Below, in pieces: positions 1 to 7,758 of a stretch of 59,065 nucleotides of DNA (position 1 is the stretch's first letter; the number at the start of each line of letters is the position of its first letter). The DNA lies in NCBI GenBank assembly GCA_018376135.1, contig JAHABX010000022.1, positions 1 through 59,065 of the forward strand. Reading direction: 5' to 3'. The DNA is from Clostridiales bacterium (GTDB lineage: Bacteria; Bacillota; Clostridia; Lachnospirales; Lachnospiraceae). A program made the translations under genes and the position numbers. Below the pieces are notes generated by a model. It did not search any database. It saw only the letters and a list, made by a program, of their open reading frames with translations, and was not told where the DNA came from.

Positions 1-1
1 T

Positions 2-1420
2 GTTCCGTTCGTTAAGACCGGCGGGCTGGCGGATGTATGCGGAGCTTTGCCGAAGGGGTTTAATAAGGACGAATGGGATGTCCGTGTAGTGATACCGAAT
101 TATACCTGTATTCCTGACAAGTACAGGAATGAATTCAAGTATATCACCCATTTTTATATGGGAACCGGTTCCTACAATCCGGGAGCGCACGTTGGTGTCA
201 TGACCTATGAGCACGAAGGAGTTACGTATTATTTTATCGACAACCTTGTTTATTTCGGCGGATCCAAGCCGTATGGGGATTTCCGTACAGATATTGAGAA
301 GTTTGCGTTCTTCTCCAAGGCAGTGCTGTCGATCCTTCCGATCGTAGGTTTCCGTCCGGATCTGATTCACTGTCATGACTGGCAGGCAGGTCTGATTCCG
401 GTTTATCTGAAGACGGAGTTTGCAGCAGGGGAGTTCTATCGTGGTATTAAGACGGTGATGACGATCCATAACCTTCGTTTCCAGGGGATCTGGGATATTG
501 AGACCATGCAGGGTCTGACCGGACTTCCGGATTATGTATTCACGCCGGACAAGCTGGAATACAAGAGAGACGCGAATATGCTCAAGGGCGGTCTGGTCTA
601 TGCGGATTATATCACCACTGTCAGCGAGACCTATGCTTATGAGATCCAGACTCCGGCTTACGGAGAAGGACTGGACGGGCTTCTGGCTGCCAGACATATG
701 GATCTTCGCGGTATCGTTAACGGCATTGACTATGATATCTGGAATGCGGCGACGGATGAGAAGATCGCGAAGAATTATACACTCAAGACCTTTAAAAAGG
801 GTAAGGCGGCGAACAAGCGGGCACTGCAGGAGGCGCTTGGACTTACCGTGGATGAGAACAAGATGATGATCGGTCTGATCTCCAGACTGACGGATCAGAA
901 GGGTCTGGATCTGATCGCAGAGGTGATGGATCAGATCGTGGATGACAATACGCAGTTCGTTGTGATCGGAACCGGAGATCAGAGATACGAGGATATGTTC
1001 CGTCACTATGCATGGAAGTATCCGGATAAGGTATCCGCCAATATTTATTATGCAGATGAGCTGTCCCATAAGCTGTATGCGGCTGCAGATGCGTTCCTTA
1101 TGCCTTCCGCTTTTGAACCATGCGGACTGACCCAGCTCATATCCCTGCGCTATGGTACACTTCCGATCGTGCGTGAGACCGGCGGTCTGAAGGATACGGT
1201 AGAGCCGTACAACGAGTATGAAGGAAAGGGAGACGGCTTCTCCTTTACCAATTATACGCCATGGGAGATGATGGAGGTCATCAATTATGCGAAGTACACC
1301 TATTTCGTACATCGCAAGGAATGGGATGAGATGGCTGCAAGAGGTATGCAGAAGGATTTCTCCTGGGATGCATCCAGATACAAATATGAAGGAATCTATT
1401 CCTGGCTGATCGGCTGGTAG
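2..1420 (+). CDS. glgA: Glycogen synthase, 5' end outside window
   Basis: ADP-glucose-dependent glycogen synthase (GT5) that elongates alpha-1,4-glucan chains in the cytoplasm. The reading frame is already open at base 2 and begins VPFVKTGGLADV, which holds the ADP-glucose-binding KTGGL motif normally found about 15 residues from the N-terminus, so only roughly ten residues are missing. The fragment has 472 residues, and the family is about 480. The C-terminal GT-B half shows the nucleotide-sugar site PSAFEPCGLTQL with the E-x7-E spacing and the RETGGLKDTV segment. A TTG at 47 could be mistaken for a start but lies inside the conserved GALPKG segment. A strong terminator follows directly. The upstream operon (possibly glgB/C/D) is not visible. 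Confidence 0.95.
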   Translation, partial: VPFVKTGGLADVCGALPKGFNKDEWDVRVVIPNYTCIPDKYRNEFKYITHFYMGTGSYNPGAHVGVMTYEHEGVTYYFIDNLVYFGGSKPYGDFRTDIEKFAFFSKAVLSILPIVGFRPDLIHCHDWQAGLIPVYLKTEFAAGEFYRGIKTVMTIHNLRFQGIWDIETMQGLTGLPDYVFTPDKLEYKRDANMLKGGLVYADYITTVSETYAYEIQTPAYGEGLDGLLAARHMDLRGIVNGIDYDIWNAATDEKIAKNYTLKTFKKGKAANKRALQEALGLTVDENKMMIGLISRLTDQKGLDLIAEVMDQIVDDNTQFVVIGTGDQRYEDMFRHYAWKYPDKVSANIYYADELSHKLYAAADAFLMPSAFEPCGLTQLISLRYGTLPIVRETGGLKDTVEPYNEYEGKGDGFSFTNYTPWEMMEVINYAKYTYFVHRKEWDEMAARGMQKDFSWDASRYKYEGIYSWLIGW

Positions 1421-1432
1421 AAGGATAAGAAT

Positions 1433-1483
1433 AACGGAGAGAATGTTCCGCAGAAGCGGCGTTCTCTCCGTTTTTTGTTTTTT
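1433..1483 (+). terminator. Intrinsic terminator of glgA
   Basis: A 13-bp stem pairs 1433-1445 with 1460-1472 (AACGGAGAGAATG with CGTTCTCTCCGTT, one G-T pair) and is followed by a run of 11 T with one G. The convergent permease gene stops at 1483, so the same hairpin may also slow leftward transcripts, although the T-tract is on the plus side only. Confidence 0.9.
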
Positions 1484-2787
1484 CAGATCAGTGTGCCAAA
1501 ATACAGAATGCAGACGGTTACCAGAACATACATGACTGGGGAGATCTGGCGGATCCTGCCGGATGCAATCTTCAATATTACATATACCGGAAGGGCAGTA
1601 CAGATGCCGTTGGCAATGTTATTTGCAAAAATAGTAAAGGTAACACAGACAAAAGCAGGCATGTATTCAGTAAGGTCTGTGTAATCCACGTTTTTCATGG
1701 CGCTCAGCATATGGATGCCGATATAGATCAGGACAGGAGCGGTAGCAGCGGAGGGGATGATCAGTGCCATCGGTGCGAAAAACAGGGACAGGGCGAAGAA
1801 AATGCTTGTAAAAATAACCGTCAGACCTGTTTTGCCGCCTGCCTCCACACCTGCAGAGGATTCCAGATAGGTGGTCATGCTGGGCATACAGAACAAAGCG
1901 CCAAAGCTGGTGGCAAGAGCGTCCACCTTAAAGCAGCGGTCGATACCCGGAAGATTTCCGTCCTTATCCAGATATCCTGCCTGAGCACCCACGCCAAGTA
2001 CGGTTCCGAAGGTGGAAAAGAAATCCGGTACAAACAGTGCGATAAGAAACGGAATATATGCAAAGTTCAGGGCGCCTGCAAAGTCAATATTCAGAAACTG
2101 CCCGCTGATATCTGCAGGAAGAGATACAATGGATTCCGGCAGCTTTGTCACACCAAAGGGGATACCCGCCAGTGTGGTGAGCAGGATGGTCAGGATCATT
2201 CCTCCGGGGACGTTTCTGACTTTCATGATAAGCAGGATCAAAAAGCCGATGGCACATACAAGAACAGAGGAGGAACGAAGATCGCCAAAGCCCAGAGTGT
2301 TCTTGCCGGCATTTGCAACGATAAGACCGCAGCTTTTTGCACCCAGCAGGGCAATAAACAGACCGATACCTGCGCTGACCGCATGCTTTAAGCTGACCGG
2401 GATCACACGGACAACTGCCTCTCTTAATCCGAGAAAGGAAATAAGGATGAAGAGGACTCCGCTCCAGAAGATAACACCTGCGGCAATGGGAGCGGGGATG
2501 CCTTCATTGGAGATCATGGAAGCAACGATGCCAACACTTCCCAGTCCGGGTGCCAGAGCAAAGGGACGGTTGGTGTATAATGCCATAGTACAGCTTGTTA
2601 TGATGATGAGCATGACCATGATCGTAAGCATGACATGCTTGTCCAGTCCGGTATTCCCCAGCATACCGGGAACCGTTGCCAGCACATATGCCATGGTGAC
2701 AAAGGTGGTCAGACCGGCAATGAATTCGGTTTTTATGCTTGTGTGGTATTCAGACAGTTTAAAATGCTGTTCGAGAAATTGGTTCAT
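1483..2787 (-). CDS. NCS2-family purine base permease (AzgA/PbuG-like)
   Basis: Membrane symporter for purine bases (adenine, guanine or hypoxanthine) of the AzgA/PbuG branch of NCS2. It has 434 residues, as usual for the family, with about 12 hydrophobic segments. Recognisable marks are the N-terminal SIKTEFIAGLTTFVTMAYVL segment, APGLG near residue 80, and PDFFSTFGTVLGVGAQAGYLD followed by SSAGVEAGGKTGLT near residue 310. The start ATG is preceded by GGAAGGAGAACTCAT, a good ribosome site. It lies downstream of a LysR regulator on the same strand but has its own promoter. With the divergent nucleoside hydrolase the context suggests nucleoside/base salvage. Exact substrate cannot be read from sequence. 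I see no purine riboswitch in the short leader. Confidence 0.9.
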   Translation of the reverse strand: MNQFLEQHFKLSEYHTSIKTEFIAGLTTFVTMAYVLATVPGMLGNTGLDKHVMLTIMVMLIIITSCTMALYTNRPFALAPGLGSVGIVASMISNEGIPAPIAAGVIFWSGVLFILISFLGLREAVVRVIPVSLKHAVSAGIGLFIALLGAKSCGLIVANAGKNTLGFGDLRSSSVLVCAIGFLILLIMKVRNVPGGMILTILLTTLAGIPFGVTKLPESIVSLPADISGQFLNIDFAGALNFAYIPFLIALFVPDFFSTFGTVLGVGAQAGYLDKDGNLPGIDRCFKVDALATSFGALFCMPSMTTYLESSAGVEAGGKTGLTVIFTSIFFALSLFFAPMALIIPSAATAPVLIYIGIHMLSAMKNVDYTDLTEYMPAFVCVTFTIFANNIANGICTALPVYVILKIASGRIRQISPVMYVLVTVCILYFGTLI

Positions 2788-2824
2788 ATGAGTTCTCCTT
2801 CCGGTAAAATCTGTTTTCAGGATT

Positions 2825-2853
2825 ATTCTAGGATTGGAAAATGAAAATGTCCA
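2825..2853 (-). promoter_or_regulatory. Promoter of the NCS2 permease
   Basis: On the minus strand TGGACA (2853-2848) and TAGAAT (2830-2825) are separated by 17 bp. The -35 box sits in the inverted repeat ATTGGA-N11-TCCAAT (2833-2855), a possible operator for the adjacent LysR protein or another regulator. Confidence 0.65.
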
Positions 2854-2908
2854 ATTTCTATTTTTTATGAATAGTATTCCGTTTATGCATAATAAACCCT
2901 CAAAAGTG

Positions 2909-3820
2909 TTATTTTAAGCATGATCGTGCAATGCTGATAAAGTCCTGGGCATAGGTGGAAAGATAGGAGTTTTTCCGATAGGCAAGTACCAGACGGTTGC
3001 TGATCGGCGGATTTCCTACGGAAAACGTACAAAGCGGGGTCACCTTTGCGGAATGCCGGACATAAGTCTCAGGTGCAAAGCAGGCGCCAAAGCCCTGGGA
3101 GGCAAGCTGGATGCAGAGCTGGCTGTTGCGGCTCTGGAAATGTACCGGGGGCTTTATATGGTACTGGTCAAAAAGCTGCTGGGCAGCGCGTCCGGTATTC
3201 TGTTCCGGAAAATGCAGGATAAATGGAGTGTCAGCCAGTAAAGAGAGATCGATCCAGGGGTAATGAGTGTCTTCCCGGTCAACCGCGTGGGTGCAGAGCG
3301 GATGCTCCGGCGGCAGCACCAGAACAATTTCTTCCATAGTGAGAAATTCATAGGTCAGACTGGGAAGAGGCTGCCAGTCGCTGAAGATGGCAAAGTCCAG
3401 TTTGCTGTCCGCCAGAAGAGATTCCTGGATGGATGAGTTCTGTTCACAGATATTGATGCGGACACAGGGATGAAGCTTGTGAAAGCTTTGCAGTACCTGG
3501 GGGATGATGCAGGCGCTTCGCATGGTGGGAAATGCGATATTAAGTTCTCCTTCAAAGGAGGACTTCATGTCCTGAAGCTGCTTTTCCCAGTCCTGACGCA
3601 GCATCAGTGCTTTTTTGGCATATTCCAGATAGCGCTGTCCGAGAAAAGTCAGATCATAGGTATGTCCGTTGCGGCGGAAAAGCTTACCGCCCAGCTCCTG
3701 TTCCAGCTTTTGCAGAAATTTGGTCAGGGTGGGCTGCGAGACATAGAGCTCCTGCGCCGCTTTTGTCAGATTCTGATGTTTTGCAATGGTCATAAAATAC
3801 TCAAATTTTTGAAAATCCAT
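2909..3820 (-). CDS. LysR-family transcriptional regulator
   Basis: LysR-type regulator of 303 residues, the usual length. The N-terminal winged HTH is clear (residues 1-60: FEYFMTIAKHQNLTKAAQ, then YVSQPTLTKFLQKLEQELG). The rest is the periplasmic-binding-like effector domain (about 90-300), including the DFAIFSDW and VLVLPPEHPL stretches. The ribosome site GAGGAGG precedes the ATG. It is divergent from the nucleoside hydrolase operon and upstream of a purine permease, the classic position for a LysR controlling a neighbour. A perfect 8-5-8 inverted repeat in the intergenic region (3901-3921) is a candidate binding site. The effector, perhaps a nucleoside or base, is inference only. Confidence 0.92.
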   Translation of the reverse strand: MDFQKFEYFMTIAKHQNLTKAAQELYVSQPTLTKFLQKLEQELGGKLFRRNGHTYDLTFLGQRYLEYAKKALMLRQDWEKQLQDMKSSFEGELNIAFPTMRSACIIPQVLQSFHKLHPCVRINICEQNSSIQESLLADSKLDFAIFSDWQPLPSLTYEFLTMEEIVLVLPPEHPLCTHAVDREDTHYPWIDLSLLADTPFILHFPEQNTGRAAQQLFDQYHIKPPVHFQSRNSQLCIQLASQGFGACFAPETYVRHSAKVTPLCTFSVGNPPISNRLVLAYRKNSYLSTYAQDFISIARSCLK

Positions 3821-3900
3821 AAAAAACCTCCTCGTAACAGGATAAAAGTATCCTTAATATATAGTCAGCGTATACGAACAACTATGAACAAAAAGAATGA

Positions 3901-3921
3901 AATTCATGAAAAACATGAATT
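3901..3921. promoter_or_regulatory. Candidate LysR operator (8-5-8 inverted repeat)
   Basis: AATTCATG, five A, CATGAATT form a perfect inverted repeat centred at 3911, ending at the first base of the -35 box of the nucleoside hydrolase promoter. The position suits LysR activation or repression. The repeat does not fit the T-N11-A core exactly, so assignment rests on location and symmetry. Confidence 0.55.
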
Positions 3922-3949
3922 AGACATATATTTGTAATTATACTACAAT
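3921..3949 (+). promoter_or_regulatory. Promoter of the nucleoside hydrolase operon
   Basis: TAGACA (3921-3926), 17-bp spacer, TACAAT (3944-3949), about 50 bp upstream of the start codon. The -35 box abuts the candidate LysR operator. Confidence 0.65.
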
Positions 3950-3998
3950 ATGAACTAGAAAAAAGCAAGCCGAACGAGTCGGAGAAAAGGAGAAAAGT

Positions 3999-4919
3999 AT
4001 GGAAAAGAGACCTGTTATTATTGACACAGACCCGGGAATAGATGATGCGCTGGCAATCGCCATTGCACTTTTTTCCGAGGAGCTGGATATCAGACTGATC
4101 ACAACTGTGGCAGGAAATGTGTCGCTGGAGAATGTTACCCAGAATACGCTGCGCCTGCTGAGCTTTTTTGGAAAGGACGTGCCGGTGGCAAAGGGCGCTG
4201 CGGAACCGCTTCTGGTGGAATTCGTGGATGCCTCCAATGTGCATGGGAAGACCGGAATGGAGGGCTATGATTTCCCGGAACCAAAGGAAGAGCTTCTGCT
4301 TCCTGAGCATGCAGTCAATGCCATGCGCCGTGTGATCATGGAGAGTCCGGAACCGATCACGCTGGTTCCAATCGCCACCCTGACAAATGTAGCACTGCTG
4401 TTTGCCATGTATCCGGAAGTGAAAAGTCATATTAAAGAGATCGTTATGATGGGCGGTTCTGCAAGCCGGGGAAATAAAGGGGTGATGTCGGAGTTTAATG
4501 TTGCCACAGACCCGCAGGCGGCACAGATGGTATTCCAAAGCGGTGTGCCGATTGTGATGGCAGGACTGGATGTGGGATTGAAGGCTCTGGTCTATCCGGA
4601 GGACAGCGAAGAGATCCGTACCATGGGAAAGGTCGGTGACATGGCATATCATCTGTTCAAACGTTACCGGGGAGGGAGCTTCCAGACCGGACTTAAAATG
4701 TACGACAGCTGTGCGGTGGCATATCTGCTCTGCCCGGAATTATTCGAGACGGCAGAGTGTTATGTGGGAGTGGAACTGAACGGAACCATGACTGCCGGAT
4801 GTACGGTGGTGGATCTGCGGGGATATCTGAACAGAGAACCGAATGCAAAGGTATGTATGGATATTGACGGAGAGAAATTCCGCAGATGGTTTAAAGAAGC
4901 AATTGCGAAATGTGTGTAA
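3999..4919 (+). CDS. Inosine/uridine-preferring nucleoside hydrolase family protein
   Basis: Cytoplasmic N-ribohydrolase that splits nucleosides into base and ribose. It has 306 residues. The N-terminal calcium/ribose site IIDTDPGIDDALAIAIA is diagnostic (DTDxGxDD at about residues 9-16), and LVPIATLTNVALL, MMGGSASRGNKGVMSEFNVATDPQAA, and a late DSCAVAYLL with the conserved Asp complete the fold. The start is set by AAAGGAGAAAAGT before the ATG. It is followed after 51 bp by a DcuC-family permease in the same operon and is divergent from a LysR gene. The specificity (purine, pyrimidine or general) cannot be told; the nearby purine permease favours nucleoside salvage. Confidence 0.93.
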   Translation: MEKRPVIIDTDPGIDDALAIAIALFSEELDIRLITTVAGNVSLENVTQNTLRLLSFFGKDVPVAKGAAEPLLVEFVDASNVHGKTGMEGYDFPEPKEELLLPEHAVNAMRRVIMESPEPITLVPIATLTNVALLFAMYPEVKSHIKEIVMMGGSASRGNKGVMSEFNVATDPQAAQMVFQSGVPIVMAGLDVGLKALVYPEDSEEIRTMGKVGDMAYHLFKRYRGGSFQTGLKMYDSCAVAYLLCPELFETAECYVGVELNGTMTAGCTVVDLRGYLNREPNAKVCMDIDGEKFRRWFKEAIAKCV

Positions 4920-4970
4920 GTCTGCAGATGCAGACTGATATGATAAATAAGACAAGAGAGGGAAAAGGAA

Positions 4971-6386
4971 ATGTCAACAGCAATTATGTATGCTTCAGCG
5001 ATCATTGCAGTCCTTGTGGTCGTGGTGATGCTGATCAAGAAAATGGATATTAAGATTACATTGTTTCTGATGGGAGTTGTCCTGATGTTTGTCGGGGCAG
5101 GAATAGGAAATCCGATCGGAGGCGAAGAGTTTGCGTCTACCGGAACGATGCTTTTGGATCCTCTGAAGGTGATCGCGGATCAGTTCAAGAGCACGATCTC
5201 TGCAGCAGGCTTCATTATTTTGATCCTGGGCGGATATTCTGCTTATATGAATCATATTAAGGCAAATAACGTGACAGTAAGCGTACTGACCAAGCCGATC
5301 GCAAAGATCAAGTCCGTATATATTCTGGTTCCGTTTGTGTTCCTGCTTGGAAACCTTCTGTCTCTGGTTGTACCCAGTGCATCCAACCTTGCCATTATCC
5401 TGCTTGCCACCCTGTATCCGATCCTGATCCAGGCAGGTATGAGTACGCTGACGGCTGCAGGTATTATCGCAACTACCGCAACGATCGTGCCGACACCTCT
5501 GGGAAGCGATAATGTGGCAATCGCCGCTGAGCTTGCACAGACTGCGGAATTTGCAGGCATGAGTGCAACGGATTATGTATTTGGCTATCATGCCATGGTA
5601 TCTGTACCGACGCTGATCCTGATGGCTGTGGTTCACTATTTCTGGCAGAAATACTGTGATAAGAAATCAAAAGATACAGCAGCTGATCTGGAAAATGCAG
5701 GAACCATTGAAAAGGTGGAAGGCGGTCCGTTGTTCCGTACCGTATATGCGATTCTTCCGCTTCTTCCGATCCTGCTTTTGATTGGTGTATTTGCATTACA
5801 GAAGCTGGCAGGTGTGGAGATCAATATCAGCGTAGAGGTTGCAACTTTGTTCTCCTTTATCATTGCAATTATCTGTGAGCTGATCCGTACCAGAAGCGGA
5901 AAAGAGACACTGGCTGCCACAGAATCCTTCTTTAAAGGAATGGGAGGATCCATGCCGATCGTTGCACTGCTTGTGGCAGGTACGATCTTTGTGACCGGAC
6001 TGAAGTCCATTGGTCTGATCGCAGCACTGCAGGCGGCAATGGTCGGTATGCAGGGAAGCGGTATGGGATTTGTACTTCCGCTGCTTCTGGTAGGTCTGAC
6101 CGCTCTGATCGTGCTCCTGAGCGGAAGTGGTACTGCGCTGTTCTTCGCTATGGTGCCGTTGATGGTTCCGCTGGCAGCGGCAGCAGGAATCCCGGTATTT
6201 GCAGTATCTGTTCCCATGGGACTCGCAGGTAATCTGCTCCGCGCCGTGTCTCCGGTATCTGCGGTTGTCATGATCGTGGCAGGAAGTGTAAAGCGGGAGC
6301 CGCTGGCAATTGTCAGAAGAACTGCCGTTCCCATGATCGTCGGAACGGTGTTTATGTTCGTGCTTTCTATGATCCTGTTCTTATAA
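4971..6386 (+). CDS. DcuC-family membrane transporter
   Basis: Integral membrane transporter of the DcuC/YfcC-like anion carrier group, 471 residues with about 12-14 hydrophobic segments. Visible family features are the paired re-entrant-type regions VVPSASNLAIILLATLYPIL with PTPLGSDNVAIA (about 120-185) and LLSGSGTALFFAMVPLMVPLA (about 380-400), and the late SPVSAVVMIVAG. Classical DcuC exchanges or exports C4-dicarboxylates. Here the gene shares an operon with a nucleoside hydrolase, so a nucleoside or related substrate is equally plausible (inference). The ribosome site is GGGAAAAGGAA. A terminator follows. Many such proteins are annotated only by homology, so the substrate should be read as unknown. 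Confidence 0.8.
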   Translation: MSTAIMYASAIIAVLVVVVMLIKKMDIKITLFLMGVVLMFVGAGIGNPIGGEEFASTGTMLLDPLKVIADQFKSTISAAGFIILILGGYSAYMNHIKANNVTVSVLTKPIAKIKSVYILVPFVFLLGNLLSLVVPSASNLAIILLATLYPILIQAGMSTLTAAGIIATTATIVPTPLGSDNVAIAAELAQTAEFAGMSATDYVFGYHAMVSVPTLILMAVVHYFWQKYCDKKSKDTAADLENAGTIEKVEGGPLFRTVYAILPLLPILLLIGVFALQKLAGVEINISVEVATLFSFIIAIICELIRTRSGKETLAATESFFKGMGGSMPIVALLVAGTIFVTGLKSIGLIAALQAAMVGMQGSGMGFVLPLLLVGLTALIVLLSGSGTALFFAMVPLMVPLAAAAGIPVFAVSVPMGLAGNLLRAVSPVSAVVMIVAGSVKREPLAIVRRTAVPMIVGTVFMFVLSMILFL

Positions 6387-6430
6387 AATAAAAAGGAGTA
6401 GTTTCCCTGCTTCGGATGAGAATGAAATGA

Positions 6431-6475
6431 GGAGGAGATCCCCTTGTATGGGATTTTCTCCTTATTTGTATTTGG
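6431..6475 (+). terminator. Terminator of the nucleoside hydrolase/transporter operon
   Basis: A 12-bp stem pairs 6431-6442 (GGAGGAGATCCC) with 6450-6461 (GGGATTTTCTCC), two G-T pairs, followed by a T-rich tail. Confidence 0.8.
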
Positions 6476-6478
6476 GAA

Positions 6479-6525
6479 ATAAAAAAAGCATCATATCTTC
6501 ACCGAATCAGGTGATGTTATGATGC
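6479..6525 (-). terminator. Terminator of tRNA-Thr
   Basis: On the minus strand GCATCATA-N2-ATCACC pairs with GGTGA-N3-TATGATGC (outer arms 6525-6518 and 6495-6488), followed by at least seven T. It lies only six bases past the tRNA. Confidence 0.9.
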
Positions 6526-6530
6526 CTTTA

Positions 6531-6603
6531 AGCTCCCGACCGGATTTGAACCGGTGACCTACGCATTACGAGTGCGTCGCTCTACCTGCTGAGCCACGGA
6601 AGC
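6531..6603 (-). tRNA. tRNA-Thr, anticodon CGT
   Basis: Full cloverleaf on the minus strand, 73 nt. Acceptor arms are GCTTCCG and CGGGAGC (one T-G pair). The D arm is GCTC/GAGC with AGCAGGTA in the loop. The anticodon arm is ACGCA-CTCGTAA-TGCGT, giving anticodon CGT for codon ACG. The T arm is ACCGG-TTCAAAT-CCGGT. The discriminator is T and the 3' CCA is not encoded. A terminator follows at once, so it is a single-gene unit. Confidence 0.97.
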
Positions 6604-6699
6604 ATTGCTTAACAGCAATGACTATTATAACTGATGAGTTGAGAAATGTAAAGCACTTTTTTGAAAATCTTACCGATCTTACCGATCGGCAATTCCTGC

Positions 6700-6734
6700 G
6701 TGGCTGAGAACGACCATGGAAATTGAACAGCAAC
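6700..6734. repeat. 35-bp palindromic repeat, copy A
   Basis: Ends GTGGCTG and CAGCAAC can pair at six of seven positions around a 21-nt centre. It matches the element at 13863-13897 at 27 of 35 positions, and one stem pair differs by a compensatory change (G-C here, A-T there). It lies in the 212-bp gap between tRNA-Thr and the FNT channel gene, otherwise holding only an AT-rich leader and a TCACATATGTGA palindrome (6754-6765). Confidence 0.6.
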
Positions 6735-6753
6735 ATTCCTACAATGTGTACAA

Positions 6754-6765
6754 TCACATATGTGA
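6754..6765. promoter_or_regulatory. Perfect 12-bp palindrome before the FNT gene
   Basis: TCACATATGTGA lies about 50 bp before the start codon and just upstream of a TATAAC that could be a -10 box. It may be an operator of a Crp/Fnr-type or redox regulator. No convincing -35 box is seen, so the promoter itself is not called. Confidence 0.35.
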
Positions 6766-6815
6766 AAAAGTGTGTTATTATTATAACAATCTTAGAACAG
6801 ACAGGAGGAACGAAT

Positions 6816-7589
6816 ATGTTTCGTGACGAATTTACAAATGTGTGCAATGGTGCAAAGGGGAAGTTGAACCTTTTGAATAATAATCCGCTTGGCTATTTTA
6901 TCTCGGCTGTGGTAGCGGGTATTTTTATTGCTTTTGGTGGTTTTGTAACCTTTAGTATCGGAGGATTCTTAACTGCTTCCGGTGAGACCATGACGAAGGT
7001 TATCACATCCGCATCCTTTGCAGCGGCGCTCAGTCTGGTTGTAATGGCAGGCGCGGAACTGTTTACGGGTAATAATTTCGTAATGGCATCTGCATCCTTT
7101 GCCGGTGAGGTTCGCTGGTCGGACACCCTGAAGCTCTGGGGCATCTGCTATGTGGGCAATCTGGCCGGTTCTCTGCTTGCAGCAGTTCTGTTTCATTATA
7201 CAGGAATCCCCAATGGGGCGGTTGGTGAGTTTTTTGCCAATACGGCAGCGGCAAAGATGAGCGGCTCTGCTTTGAATCTGTTTATGAAGGGACTTTTCTG
7301 CAACACGCTGGTATGTATAGCAGTATGGTGCGGATTCAAGATGAAGAGTGAATCCGGCAAGCTGATCATGATCTTCTGGTGTATTTATGTATTTATGGTA
7401 TGCGGTTTTGAGCACAGTATTGCAAATATGACCGCTATGGCTGTCGGTCTTCTGGATCCCAACGGCATCGGAGGCATCACGATTGCCGGATATGTACATA
7501 ACCTGTTATGGGTAACGCTGGGCAATATGGTCGGAGGAATTTTCTTCGTGGCATGGCCATATTACATGGTTCAGAAAACCAAAAAATAA
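6816..7589 (+). CDS. Formate/nitrite transporter (FNT) family channel
   Basis: Pentameric membrane channel of the FocA/NirC/HSC family moving formate, nitrite, hydrosulfide or similar monovalent anions. It has 257 residues and six membrane segments. Typical features are NPLGYFISAVVAGIFIAFGG at the N-terminus, the ELFTGN loop of helix 2, and the GFEHSIANM segment carrying the central channel histidine. The start is placed at 6816 because ACAGGAGGAACGAAT precedes it; the frame extends upstream to 6723 without a ribosome site. It is monocistronic, between tRNA-Thr and argH, with its own terminator. In an acetogen a formate channel would fit, but the anion is not decided by sequence. Confidence 0.93.
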   Translation: MFRDEFTNVCNGAKGKLNLLNNNPLGYFISAVVAGIFIAFGGFVTFSIGGFLTASGETMTKVITSASFAAALSLVVMAGAELFTGNNFVMASASFAGEVRWSDTLKLWGICYVGNLAGSLLAAVLFHYTGIPNGAVGEFFANTAAAKMSGSALNLFMKGLFCNTLVCIAVWCGFKMKSESGKLIMIFWCIYVFMVCGFEHSIANMTAMAVGLLDPNGIGGITIAGYVHNLLWVTLGNMVGGIFFVAWPYYMVQKTKK

Positions 7590-7631
7590 CTACGGCAACT
7601 ATTTCCAAAGATTTAATCCCATATAAGAACA

Positions 7632-7666
7632 AGAGAGGGCAGAGAATATCTGCTCTCTTTTGTTTG
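7632..7666 (+). terminator. Terminator after the FNT gene
   Basis: AGAGAG-GG-CAGA pairs with TCTGCTCTCT (7632-7643 with 7649-7658, a two-base bulge), followed by TTTTG and three T. Confidence 0.75.
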
Positions 7667-7683
7667 AAAAAAAGAAATGGGAA

Positions 7684-7712
7684 TTGTACCGGGCACTTCT
7701 TTGTGGTAAAAT
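7684..7712 (+). promoter_or_regulatory. Promoter of argH
   Basis: TTGTAC (7684-7689), 17-bp spacer, TAAAAT (7707-7712) with an extended TGG before the -10 box. It starts after the FNT terminator and 46 bp before the argH start. Confidence 0.55.
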
Positions 7713-7758
7713 GATGAAAATTCAGAACCTTACAAAAAGACAGAAAGGAAGAAATACA

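Noticed and set aside
2788..2908. Purine riboswitch before the NCS2 permease
   Set aside because: The gap is short and shows no conserved three-way junction loops; a promoter and an inverted repeat explain it better.
6531..6603. tRNA-Thr as an integration site
   Set aside because: No integrase and no repeat of the tRNA 3' end is found nearby; the tRNA is followed by its own terminator.
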